NCBI GenBank assembly: GCA_958419945.1
Contig: CATZIC010000024.1
Location: forward strand, 1 to 28,645
Length of the DNA stretch: 28,645 nucleotides
Source of the DNA: an uncultured Clostridia bacterium
GTDB lineage: Bacteria; Bacillota; Clostridia; Christensenellales; Borkfalkiaceae
Direction of reading: 5' to 3'
Shown: positions 15,669 through 21,596 of the stretch, piece by piece
Position numbering within the stretch: position 1 is the stretch's first letter
How the letters are laid out: the number at the start of each line of letters is the position of its first letter
Notes under the pieces: model-generated
Seen by the model: only the letters and a program-made list of their open reading frames with translations
Told to the model about the DNA's origin: nothing
Databases searched by the model: none
Position numbers and translations under genes: made by a program

Positions 15669-15745
15669 GGGCCTTTAGCTCAGTTGGTTAGAGCAGTCGG
15701 CTCATAACCGATCGGTCCGCGGTTCGAGTCCGTGAAGGCCCACCA
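15669..15745 (+). tRNA. tRNA-Met(CAT)
   Basis: Acceptor GGGCCTT pairs with AAGGCCC; anticodon loop CTCATAA; encoded CCA. An elongator-type Met; a lysidine-modified Ile2 tRNA also has CAT and cannot be fully excluded by eye. Confidence 0.92.
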
Positions 15746-15765
15746 TTAAATTAAATATTTTTTAT

Positions 15766-15842
15766 GGCCCGGTAGTTCAGCTGGTTAGAACGCTAGCCTG
15801 TCACGTTAGAGGTCGAGGGTTCGAGTCCCTTCCGGGTCGCCA
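15766..15842 (+). tRNA. tRNA-Asp(GTC)
   Basis: Acceptor GGCCCGG pairs with CCGGGTC (with a G-U); anticodon loop CTGTCAC; encoded CCA. Confidence 0.97.
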
Positions 15843-15845
15843 TAT

Positions 15846-15877
15846 TTGTAGCCCAATGCTTTTGCATTAGGCTACAA
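15846..15877 (+). other. Inter-tRNA hairpin
   Basis: TTGTAGCCCAATGC and GCATTAGGCTACAA form a 14-base stem with one mismatch and a TTTT loop, between tRNA-Asp and tRNA-Phe. Only GTTT follows, so it is at best a partial terminator; it may guide processing. Confidence 0.7.
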
Positions 15878-15881
15878 GTTT

Positions 15882-15957
15882 GCCTCGGTAGCTCAGTCGG
15901 TAGAGCAGGGGACTGAAAATCCCCGTGTCGGTGGTTCGATTCCGCCCCGAGGCACCA
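15882..15957 (+). tRNA. tRNA-Phe(GAA)
   Basis: Acceptor GCCTCGG pairs with CCGAGGC; anticodon loop CTGAAAA; encoded CCA. Confidence 0.97.
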
Positions 15958-15973
15958 CCCTACAAACCAAATC

Positions 15974-16048
15974 GCTGGTGTGGCTCAATGGCAGAGCAGC
16001 TGATTTGTAATCAGCAGGTTGTAGGTTCGACTCCTATCACCAGCTCCA
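15974..16048 (+). tRNA. tRNA-Thr(TGT)
   Basis: Acceptor GCTGGTG pairs with CACCAGC; anticodon loop TTTGTAA; encoded CCA. Confidence 0.97.
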
Positions 16049-16055
16049 ATTAAAT

Positions 16056-16140
<85 letters not shown>

Positions 16141-16214
16141 CAAATAGCACTACGACTTTGTCGTGGTGCTATTTGTATGTTAAGGGATGTTGTGAGAACT
16201 ACAGATATTCCTCG
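16141..16214 (+). repeat. Hairpin repeat family, copy A (directly after tRNA-Tyr)
   Basis: CAAATAGCACTACGAC / GTCGTGGTGCTATTTG forms a 16-bp stem around a TTT loop. A conserved tail follows, with TTAAGGGA and AACTACAGATATTCCTCG. It abuts the tRNA CCA end and may terminate the tRNA transcript, although no T run follows. Confidence 0.88.
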
Positions 16215-16334
16215 GTGGTTCGCGCGAGGAGCGAGTATGTTGAAAATATATATCTTTCTCATACCCAGCGAGCGACGACACTTTTGCACCGTAGGTGCAA
16301 AGCCACCTTTCTCTATGTAGAAATAAAATTTAAT

Positions 16335-16403
16335 GCACCACGACAAAGTCGAGGTGCTATTTGTGTGTTAACGGACAGTTGTAAGAACTACAGATATTCC
16401 TCG
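16335..16403 (+). repeat. Hairpin repeat family, copy B
   Basis: GCACCACGAC / GTCGAGGTGC hairpin, then GCTATTTGTGTGTTAACGGA and the same AACTACAGATATTCCTCG tail as copy A. Between A and B are 120 bases with GGTGGTTCG and GCGAGGAGCGAG pieces and a small hairpin (GCACC...GGTGC near 16287), with no gene seen. Confidence 0.88.
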
Positions 16404-16408
16404 CTATC

Positions 16409-17095
16409 TCATCCCGCTTTTTGTTTTTTGTGCATGATGCTCCAGTTTATAAAACCGTATGTGTCCGTAACAAAAAAGGCGATAAAACAAATTACCATAG
16501 GCAAATACGTAATATTTTCATGGCTTGCTAAGCACCACATAACAATAAGTACAATGTCGTTTGCTGCATAACCTAAGGCATAAAATCTACTTCTTCTTGC
16601 AGTTAAATATGCTGCCAAAAATGTAGTAAGTACAGAAACTGTGCTTATAATTAAATTTGCAGTATTAAGTGCTTGCAAAACAAAGTAAAACGAAACCGTA
16701 ATAATAACTGCTGCAGTTAAAAATATGAACCATTCTTTACGTGAAAGAGTATTAACCGCAACCTCGCTTTTATTCCCTTTATAAGGGTTTTTTAGCCAGG
16801 ATATTAAAGCCCAAAGAGCAATCGGTGCGCTCATACCCAAATAGGTTATCATTTCGCCGTAGTATTTAAAAGAATATGAAATAATGCCGTAAAAAACGCT
16901 AAATACTATTGTTAAAAATTGCCCTATGGGGTTACCCTTTGAAACAAATATCAAAGCAGTTGCACCAATCAACGAACCTACCAAGTAAAGATATTGTGTA
17001 TTTTTGAAAGCAAAAAAACAAACTATGATTGAAATTACGCTTATACTCCAAATCAACCACTCACAAATAGTAATGCTTTTCAGAAATTTTTTCAT
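16409..17095 (-). CDS. PnuC-family (B-vitamin/nicotinamide riboside-type) transporter
   Basis: This 228-residue protein has about seven or eight membrane segments. The N-terminal half has LYLVGSLIGATALIFVSKGNPIGQFLTIVFSVFYGIIS, which fits the PnuC pattern of a glycine-rich helix then a K/G-bearing helix. The C-terminal half ends with the typical YGFINW motif. PnuC proteins are passive carriers for nicotinamide riboside; relatives carry thiamine or riboflavin (PnuT, PnuX). No NAD or thiamine gene is adjacent, so the substrate is open. Start chosen at 17095 (MKKFLKSI), where the conserved region begins; an in-frame ATG at 17107 is also possible. Both lie directly after a hairpin plus T6 that can stop transcription, so expression is probably conditional. 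It is bracketed by repeat copies B and C. Confidence 0.85.
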   Translation of the reverse strand: MKKFLKSITICEWLIWSISVISIIVCFFAFKNTQYLYLVGSLIGATALIFVSKGNPIGQFLTIVFSVFYGIISYSFKYYGEMITYLGMSAPIALWALISWLKNPYKGNKSEVAVNTLSRKEWFIFLTAAVIITVSFYFVLQALNTANLIISTVSVLTTFLAAYLTARRSRFYALGYAANDIVLIVMWCLASHENITYLPMVICFIAFFVTDTYGFINWSIMHKKQKAG

Positions 17096-17107
17096 AATAA
17101 ATACCAT

Positions 17108-17207
17108 AAAAAATAGCACTTTACTTATATCTTCTAAGACCTGACGATATAAGTAAAATGCTAATGCATCGCAAGTACTCGGTAGCACTTGCCAATCTAT
17201 TTATTTT
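17108..17207 (-). promoter_or_regulatory. Leader RNA with candidate attenuator / riboswitch ahead of the PnuC-type gene
   Basis: Read on the minus strand, the leader has hairpin P1 at 17192-17171, with a 9-bp stem closing an ACCG loop. An intrinsic terminator follows: arm 17162-17146 pairs over 17 bases with 17131-17115, one pair being G-U, followed by T6 at 17113-17108. The heptamer AAGTGCT occurs both in the 5' strand of P1 (17190-17184) and in the 3' arm of the terminator (17121-17115). Both copies can pair with AGCATTT (17162-17156) of the terminator 5' arm, so P1 opening would give an antiterminator. It does not match a riboswitch class that I recognise. Confidence 0.65.
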
Positions 17208-17212
17208 CATAA

Positions 17213-17243
17213 ATTATATAACACATTTGCAATGTAATGTCAA
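17213..17243 (-). promoter_or_regulatory. Promoter of the PnuC-type gene
   Basis: Minus-strand TTGACA (17243-17238), then TATATA at 17-bp spacing or TATAAT at 19-bp spacing (17220-17213). Confidence 0.7.
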
Positions 17244-17330
17244 GGTTTTTCCTTAACTTATACCTGAATTAGTGTGTGTTTAGCTTTATAACAGTTGTGC
17301 CGAATTCGCCTCAAAATATAGTGTGTTTAC

Positions 17331-17404
17331 AACAAATAGCACTGCGACTTTGTCGTGGTGCTATTTGTGCGTTAAGGGACGGTTCTAAGAACTTCAGGTA
17401 TTCT
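17331..17404 (+). repeat. Hairpin repeat family, copy C
   Basis: CAAATAGCACTGCGAC / GTCGTGGTGCTATTTG hairpin with the tail TTAAGGGACGGTTCTAAGAA and CTTCAGGTATTCTT. It lies between the PnuC locus and the XRE module. The 85 bases before it (17246-17330) show no gene. Confidence 0.88.
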
Positions 17405-17436
17405 TAAATGCTTTTTCTCGTATATAGAAATAGCAT

Positions 17437-17483
17437 AAAAAACTAATGAGCGTAAGAAAATTCTTGCGCTCATTAGTTTTTTT
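17437..17483. terminator. Bidirectional terminator at the end of the XRE gene
   Basis: A run of A, then ACTAATGAGCGTAAGAA, pairs with TTCTTGCGCTCATTAGT and a T run; one G-U pair. The stop of the minus-strand regulator overlaps its right end. Confidence 0.88.
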
Positions 17484-17691
17484 AATAATCACTTAATCCA
17501 AGCAAATAGTCTGTAGTTACTTCAAAATAATTTGCCATTTCCGCCAAAACCGTTAAGGGCGGTTCTCTTTGCGATTTTTCATAGTGCAGATATGTTACGC
17601 TGTGCAGGTTTAGCGCCGCCGCAAGTTCTTTTTGAGTTAATCCTTTTTCTTCTCGTAATTCTTTTAGTCGTTTACCTAATAATATTTCCAT
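17482..17691 (-). CDS. XRE-family HTH transcriptional regulator (small)
   Basis: This 69-residue protein is one Cro/CI-type helix-turn-helix: LGKRLKELREEKGLTQKELAAALNLHSVTYLHYEKSQREPPL, followed by LAEMANYFEVTTDYLLGLSDY. The start at 17691 (MEILLGK) is chosen for its AAAGG site; the longer in-frame start would place the N-terminus inside the operator region. It is divergent from an unknown 94-residue gene. Two identical 13-bp palindromes lie in the shared intergenic region, one next to each gene's promoter elements, so it most likely represses both directions. Confidence 0.9.
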   Translation of the reverse strand: MEILLGKRLKELREEKGLTQKELAAALNLHSVTYLHYEKSQREPPLTVLAEMANYFEVTTDYLLGLSDY

Positions 17692-17709
17692 AATTTTATA
17701 CCTTTCTAC

Positions 17710-17738
17710 TTGACATATTACCATTTTGGTAGTATATT
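17710..17738 (+). promoter_or_regulatory. Promoter of the 94-residue gene / lipoprotein pair
   Basis: Perfect TTGACA (17710-17715), 17-bp spacer, TATATT (17733-17738). Operator 1 fills most of the spacer. Confidence 0.75.
17719..17731. promoter_or_regulatory. Operator 1, 13-bp palindrome
   Basis: TACCATTTTGGTA lies between the -35 and -10 of the rightward promoter. Identical to operator 2, with centres 31 bp (about three helical turns) apart. Confidence 0.8.
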
Positions 17739-17749
17739 ATATACGAAAC

Positions 17750-17762
17750 TACCATTTTGGTA
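17750..17762. promoter_or_regulatory. Operator 2, 13-bp palindrome
   Basis: TACCATTTTGGTA again, just after the rightward start site. It overlaps the likely -35 of the leftward promoter, whose -10 would be the minus-strand TATAAT between the two operators. Confidence 0.8.
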
Positions 17763-17780
17763 ATTAAAAAGGAGATATTT

Positions 17781-18065
17781 ATGTTAGAAGAAGGCTTTCA
17801 ATACGCTACCAAGTTAGAAAGATTGCTACAAAAATGTAGTTATGCGTATCATGGCACACAAGGACTAATTCGTATGGACCCGTGCAAAGAGATAAGCGAC
17901 GCATTAAATTTTGTTTTAGCCGAAAATCCTGGCAAAAAGAAAGAAATCTTACATATTGAAGATTCGCTTATTTATCTAAAAGGAAAAAATCTTGACACGA
18001 TACTTGAAGATAAAGATAGCAAAACCCTTTTAGATAGCATTATAAAGAAAATAGAAAATTTATAA
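17781..18065 (+). CDS. Hypothetical 94-residue protein under the XRE regulator
   Basis: No family recognised. It is a soluble, charged, mostly helical-looking protein with no membrane segment or signal peptide. It has two Cys (LLQKCSYAY, MDPCKEI), a central KKKEILHIEDSLIYLKGKNL stretch and a Lys-rich C-terminus. ATG 17781 follows AAAAAGGAGATATTT; an upstream in-frame start would lie inside operator 2. It shares a promoter with the lipoprotein gene 57 bases downstream and is divergent from the XRE gene. A small gene under a dedicated XRE repressor recalls toxin-antitoxin or phage-derived modules, but nothing in the protein itself supports a toxin call. Confidence 0.75.
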   Translation: MLEEGFQYATKLERLLQKCSYAYHGTQGLIRMDPCKEISDALNFVLAENPGKKKEILHIEDSLIYLKGKNLDTILEDKDSKTLLDSIIKKIENL

Positions 18066-18122
18066 AAATATCTGATTTACCAAAAATTTAATTTTAACGA
18101 TAAAAAACAAGGAGTATACAAC

Positions 18123-18683
18123 ATGAAAAAAATATTATTATGTACGGCAATTTTTTTAGCAATCATCTCGACGTTTATCTGCTGCACAGAACCTAGTTCA
18201 GACAATAATAATCATGAACATTCCGGTGTAGGTACATGCACTGTTTGTAACGTTGAATTCGCAACCATTTGGAAAGATTTTATAGATAAAAATAGTACTG
18301 ATGGAAATATTGCAGTTGAAGGTCAGACGGCAATGCTATTTACATATACTGGGGAATATGACTGCGTATTATTTATACAAACTTCACCCAATGAATACGG
18401 AAATAAAAAAAGTTTGTCATTATTTTATAATGCTTATGATCGCAAATGGGATTGGTCATGGAGATTCGGAGATGGATCCAGTTATGATTTGACTGCTGTT
18501 GGTAGTTTTTCAAAATGGAGTTCGAGGTCAAATTCGCTAAGTTTTACTTCTAACTCTTTAACACTTTCTGAACTTCTTCCACATTATAAAGTCTTATACA
18601 ACCCTCTCATTGATGAAGCAAATGCAAAGCTAAAAGAATATGGTTATAGCATTACTATGGCAAATTTTGGCTTAGAGAAGTAA
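18123..18683 (+). CDS. Secreted hypothetical protein, possible lipoprotein
   Basis: This 186-residue protein has an N-terminal signal segment MKKILLCTAIFLAIISTFICC. The double Cys at 20-21 could be a lipid attachment site, but the residues before it (F-I-C) are not a standard lipobox. The mature part starts with a hydrophilic NNNHEHSG spacer and a CTVC pair (39-42), then an aromatic-rich domain (KWDWSWRFGDG near 113). No known domain was recognised. It has an AAGGAG ribosome site and lies downstream of the XRE-controlled 94-residue gene, so it is probably in the same transcript. Confidence 0.75.
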   Translation: MKKILLCTAIFLAIISTFICCTEPSSDNNNHEHSGVGTCTVCNVEFATIWKDFIDKNSTDGNIAVEGQTAMLFTYTGEYDCVLFIQTSPNEYGNKKSLSLFYNAYDRKWDWSWRFGDGSSYDLTAVGSFSKWSSRSNSLSFTSNSLTLSELLPHYKVLYNPLIDEANAKLKEYGYSITMANFGLEK

Positions 18684-18723
18684 TAACAGCTATCACATTT
18701 CAATCTTTGTTTAATATATTCAC

Positions 18724-18760
18724 CAAAATAGCGCTACGATTTTGTCGTGGTGCTGTTTTT
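18724..18760 (+). repeat. Hairpin repeat family, copy D (stem only)
   Basis: CAAAATAGCGCTACGA and TCGTGGTGCTGTTTT form an imperfect stem like copies A and C, but the conserved 3' tail is absent. Confidence 0.75.
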
Positions 18761-18767
18761 ACAATGC

Positions 18768-18796
18768 TTGATAAATTCGTAGGACTGTGCTACAAT
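18768..18796 (+). promoter_or_regulatory. Promoter of the grpB pseudogene
   Basis: TTGATA (18768-18773), 17-bp spacer, TACAAT (18791-18796). The predicted start is at or next to the ATG at 18803, and no ribosome site is visible, so the transcript may be leaderless. Confidence 0.6.
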
Positions 18797-18802
18797 AAAA
18801 AT

Positions 18803-19356
18803 ATGGAACAATCGAAAAAACTTTCCGAAATGACAATTGAAGAACTTTGGCAATTATTTCCCATTTTTCTTACCGAACACAACCCAGATTGGGAGGTTTG
18901 GTACGGGGAAGAAATAACCTGTTTAAAGGGAATTTTGCCGCAATACGCCGAGTATTACCATATCGGAAGCACAGCGATAAAGGAAATTTGGGCAAAGCCG
19001 ATAGTGGATATTTTAATAGTCGTAAAAACAAAAGCCCAACTTCAAGCGCTTGCGGAAATATTACAGCAGAACGGCTATATTCTAATGTTCCAAAGCGAAA
19101 ACCGCATATCCTTAAACAAGGGGTATACCGAACAAGGCTTTGCAGAAAGGGTTTTCCACCTGCACTTAAGGCTTGAAAATGATATAGACGAACTGTATTT
19201 CGGGACTATTTAAACGCTCATCCGCAAGTCGCAAAGGAATACGAAGCCCTAAAACTGCAACTTTGGAAAAAGTTCGAGTACGATAGGGACGGCTACACAG
19301 AGGCAAAGACGGAATTCGTCAAAAAGTGTACCGAGTTAGCAAAAAACAATTTATAA
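18803..19356 (+). pseudogene. GrpB/UPF0157 family gene, frameshifted
   Basis: The 5' part encodes a GrpB-type nucleotidyltransferase-like protein with YHIGSTAIKEIWAKPIVDIL, RISLNKGYTEQGFAERVFHLHLR and DELYF. The frame then ends at a TAA at 19211-19213. Shifting by one base at 19200-19201 restores DYLNAHPQVAKEYEALKLQL and the rest of the family C-terminus up to 19356, so one base (probably a C in TTC-CGG) has been lost. The ATG at 18803 is used because the longer frame would start inside the repeat. It may be a real pseudogene or a sequencing error; the sequence alone cannot decide. The cellular function of GrpB proteins is not well established. Confidence 0.85.
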
Positions 19357-19402
19357 AACCTCGCACAACACACACAATCCAAAAAACTATATCGAAATAG
19401 GC

Positions 19403-19449
19403 GCCTTTGTGTAAAGGGAGCTGTCGGCGTATGCCGACTGAGGGATTGT
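19403..19449 (+). repeat. Dispersed palindromic repeat of a type common in Clostridia
   Basis: GCCTTTGTGTAAAGGGAGCT is followed by a GTCGGC/GCCGAC hairpin and GAGGGATTGT. Repeats of this build (AAAGGGAGCTG ... GACTGAGGGATTG) are familiar from many gut Firmicutes. It lies just after the broken grpB, in the gene-free stretch 19357-19486. Confidence 0.7.
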
Positions 19450-19486
19450 TGGTTCGACGCAAGGTCGGACTTCTAAAATCCACAAT

Positions 19487-19936
19487 ATGAAAATAAAAGA
19501 TTACAAATTTACTTTTAATTTATCGGCGGTAATACTATTTGCTTTTATAATGCTGCCGAATATAATTTGGTTTGCCGCACCGCCGACAATCGACCCGTTA
19601 AGAAGTCCGTCGCTAATCCCGATGCTCGACATACTTGCAAGCATAACGCAGGTGATAATGATTTTTTCGTTATGCGCCATAAAAAACCTGACCGTCCCAA
19701 AGTTCAAATTCACTTTGTTAATAGGTGCCGCGGTAATATTCTGTTTTTTATATTACGTTTGTTGGATTTTGTACTATTGTGGTGTCGTAAATGGTTTTAT
19801 AATGATTTGCTTATGCCTGCTTCCTTGTTGCGCCTTTATGTTTTACGCCATTGACAGAAAAAATTATATTTCCTTTAATCCGATAATTATATTCACCGTT
19901 TTGCACTTTGTTTCCACCTTGATAAACTTTGTTTAA
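19487..19936 (+). CDS. Hypothetical small membrane protein
   Basis: This 149-residue protein has about five hydrophobic segments (near 13-31, 47-65, 76-97, 98-119 and 128-148). A conserved-looking first loop is rich in Pro (NIIWFAAPPTIDPLRSPS), and the fourth segment is Cys-rich (CLCLLPCCAF). No family with a known function was recognised. No good ribosome site is seen before the ATG, and the gene starts 37 bases after the dispersed repeat, so the start is uncertain. A terminator follows the gene closely. Confidence 0.7.
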   Translation: MKIKDYKFTFNLSAVILFAFIMLPNIIWFAAPPTIDPLRSPSLIPMLDILASITQVIMIFSLCAIKNLTVPKFKFTLLIGAAVIFCFLYYVCWILYYCGVVNGFIMICLCLLPCCAFMFYAIDRKNYISFNPIIIFTVLHFVSTLINFV

Positions 19937-19945
19937 ACACCGCCG

Positions 19946-19972
19946 TCCACCCTCCGCACGGGTGGATTTTTC
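19946..19972 (+). terminator. Terminator after the small membrane protein gene
   Basis: TCCACCC / GGGTGGA hairpin with a 7-base loop and TTTTT. Confidence 0.85.
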
Positions 19973-20029
19973 ATGTCAGAATCAACCCCGACCGCTCTTT
20001 ATTAAACCCATTATATCTTAATTTGCATA

Positions 20030-20058
20030 TTGACAAACTAAAATATAGGTGATAAAAT
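20030..20058 (+). promoter_or_regulatory. Promoter of the 153-residue membrane protein gene
   Basis: Perfect TTGACA (20030-20035), 17-bp spacer, TAAAAT (20053-20058). Confidence 0.75.
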
Positions 20059-20090
20059 ATAATAAGGTGTAAAGGAGACACGCAAAAAAC

Positions 20091-20552
20091 ATGCTTATGA
20101 AAAGAAGTTACAGTGGGGAAGTTGAAGTTATTGCTCAAAAGAAAGCCGGCGTAGGCTTAATGTATGTCGTGGCCGCAATAGCACTGATTTTTTTAGCCTT
20201 TATGTATTGTATAATGGATAATGATTTGGGCGACTTTTTATGGATTTATTTGGCAACCTTTATTGTGCTTGCCATTATAAGTGTTGTGATAGTGGTCAAA
20301 TTTTTAAAAACAAAAAGGGATATGATCGTAAGAGAGGGGGACACCCTTTATTTTCCGAACGGTAGTTGTAAAATTTACGAGCTTATCGCAGTGGAAGTTC
20401 GTCGTGCAAGGGCTCGCTTCGCAACCTACGATTGGGGAAAGGTTATCATTACAACCGAAAGCCGGTGTTATGAACTCAATTTTGTTGAAGACGTAGAAGT
20501 CGTCCGTACCCGCTTGCTTTCGCTTATGGACGAATACAAACGCCCGCAGTAG
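20091..20552 (+). CDS. Hypothetical two-pass membrane protein with a bacterial PH-like soluble domain
   Basis: This 153-residue protein has two membrane segments (about 21-41 and 48-68). A beta-rich soluble part follows: MIVREGDTLYFPNGSCKIYELIAVEVRRARARFATYDWGKVIITTE and then CYELNFVEDVEVVRTRLLSLM. The layout of two helices, then a strand-rich domain with D-W-G-K/T and a closing helix, resembles membrane-anchored bacterial PH-domain (YdbT/YvbH-like) proteins, but this is only a resemblance. Start 20091 or the in-frame ATG at 20097; AAAGGAG lies 13 or more bases upstream. It has its own promoter. Confidence 0.7.
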   Translation: MLMKRSYSGEVEVIAQKKAGVGLMYVVAAIALIFLAFMYCIMDNDLGDFLWIYLATFIVLAIISVVIVVKFLKTKRDMIVREGDTLYFPNGSCKIYELIAVEVRRARARFATYDWGKVIITTESRCYELNFVEDVEVVRTRLLSLMDEYKRPQ

Positions 20553-20623
20553 CCACAAAGCACACTAATGCACAAAAAGATTATAAAAAATGCCCGAAAG
20601 AGCAAAAAATAAAGAGGTTTTTT

Positions 20624-21532
20624 ATGAGTTCATTTAAAGATTTGAGAATTGTCGACAACTTTTATCAGACGTCGGCGTACTTTCCTATGCCAACTACCGT
20701 AATCGGCACAGTTTCCGAAAACGGAAAGACCAATCTCGGTTCCTATTCCTTGTGCTTCCCGTACTACATTGCGGGCAAGGATTATTACGCAATGATACTT
20801 GAATGTCGCAACAGTTCCAATACCGCTCAAAACATATTAAGAGGCAGTAAAGTTGCCATAAACTTTATTACCGACAGCCGTAAATATTTCCGTGAAGCCG
20901 TACGTCTTGGCTTTCCCGGCGACACCACCGACGAAAAAATGAAGGATTGCCTGTTCACGTTCGAAAAAGGCATCGCGGAAGGGGATAGACCACTCGTCGT
21001 CAAAGAGGCTTTTCAGGTTTTCGAATGTACTTGGGACAGCACTTTAGAGGACGCATACTTAGATAAAGCGGGCAACCTTGAAGGCTACGAACCGCCGTAC
21101 CGCAATTTTAACGGCATAACCAGCAAATTCGGGGCGCATTTTATCCTTAAAATCGATAAAATCCTTATGAAGGAAAAGTATTACGACGCAATAGTAAACG
21201 GCGTAAAAGCCAGCAATTTCCCGCCCGTACCGGTGGACTACGGCTATCGTGACAGCACGAATTTCTGGTGTTCTGCGTTCAAAAAGCCTTTCGCGGAAAA
21301 GATTCAGGCAAAGGAAGGGGACGTCAATTCCGTAAAATACGCCGCAAAACGTATCGATCCGGAGGTTACCTTTACCGACGAAGCCTGCGCCAAACTTACC
21401 AAAATCCCCCGTATATTCCTTAAAGCGGCGCTCACCCAAATGGTGGAAATCGCAAAAGAGGAGAGCATAACCGTAATTGACGAAGCCGCCCTTCAGATAA
21501 TAAACGACAAACGCCGCAAAGAAAAAAAGTAA
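20624..21532 (+). CDS. Flavin-reductase-like protein with C-terminal PCP_red-like domain
   Basis: The first 200 or so residues of this 302-residue protein resemble the FMN-binding split-barrel family of flavin reductases/flavoredoxins: MPTTVIGTVSENGKTNLGSYSLCFPYYIAGKDYYAMILE near 22-60 and NTAQNILRGSKVAINFI near 66-82. The last 55 residues (FTDEACAKLTKIPRIFLKAA...VEIAKEESITVIDEAAL) look like the PCP_red helical domain. That domain follows light-independent protochlorophyllide reductase subunits and also occurs as a tail on unrelated redox proteins. The combination suggests a redox role with an added helical interaction module. The start is preceded by AGAGG. It stands alone, 71 bases after the PH-like gene. 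Confidence 0.75.
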   Translation: MSSFKDLRIVDNFYQTSAYFPMPTTVIGTVSENGKTNLGSYSLCFPYYIAGKDYYAMILECRNSSNTAQNILRGSKVAINFITDSRKYFREAVRLGFPGDTTDEKMKDCLFTFEKGIAEGDRPLVVKEAFQVFECTWDSTLEDAYLDKAGNLEGYEPPYRNFNGITSKFGAHFILKIDKILMKEKYYDAIVNGVKASNFPPVPVDYGYRDSTNFWCSAFKKPFAEKIQAKEGDVNSVKYAAKRIDPEVTFTDEACAKLTKIPRIFLKAALTQMVEIAKEESITVIDEAALQIINDKRRKEKK

Positions 21533-21596
21533 TCATTTAAAAACCTTTTTTAGGCTTTAGTGAATACTTAAAGCAATATTCAAAGGAGAAACAAAT

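Noticed and set aside
17171..17192. T-box-like TGCTACC sequence in the PnuC leader
   Set aside because: A T-box needs a long specifier stem and the TGGNACC bulge; the leader is only about 100 bases and the bulge sequence does not match.
16141..18760. CRISPR array
   Set aside because: Only four copies, with very unequal spacing of 0.1-1.3 kb holding genes, and no cas genes. The repeats are long hairpins, not CRISPR repeats.
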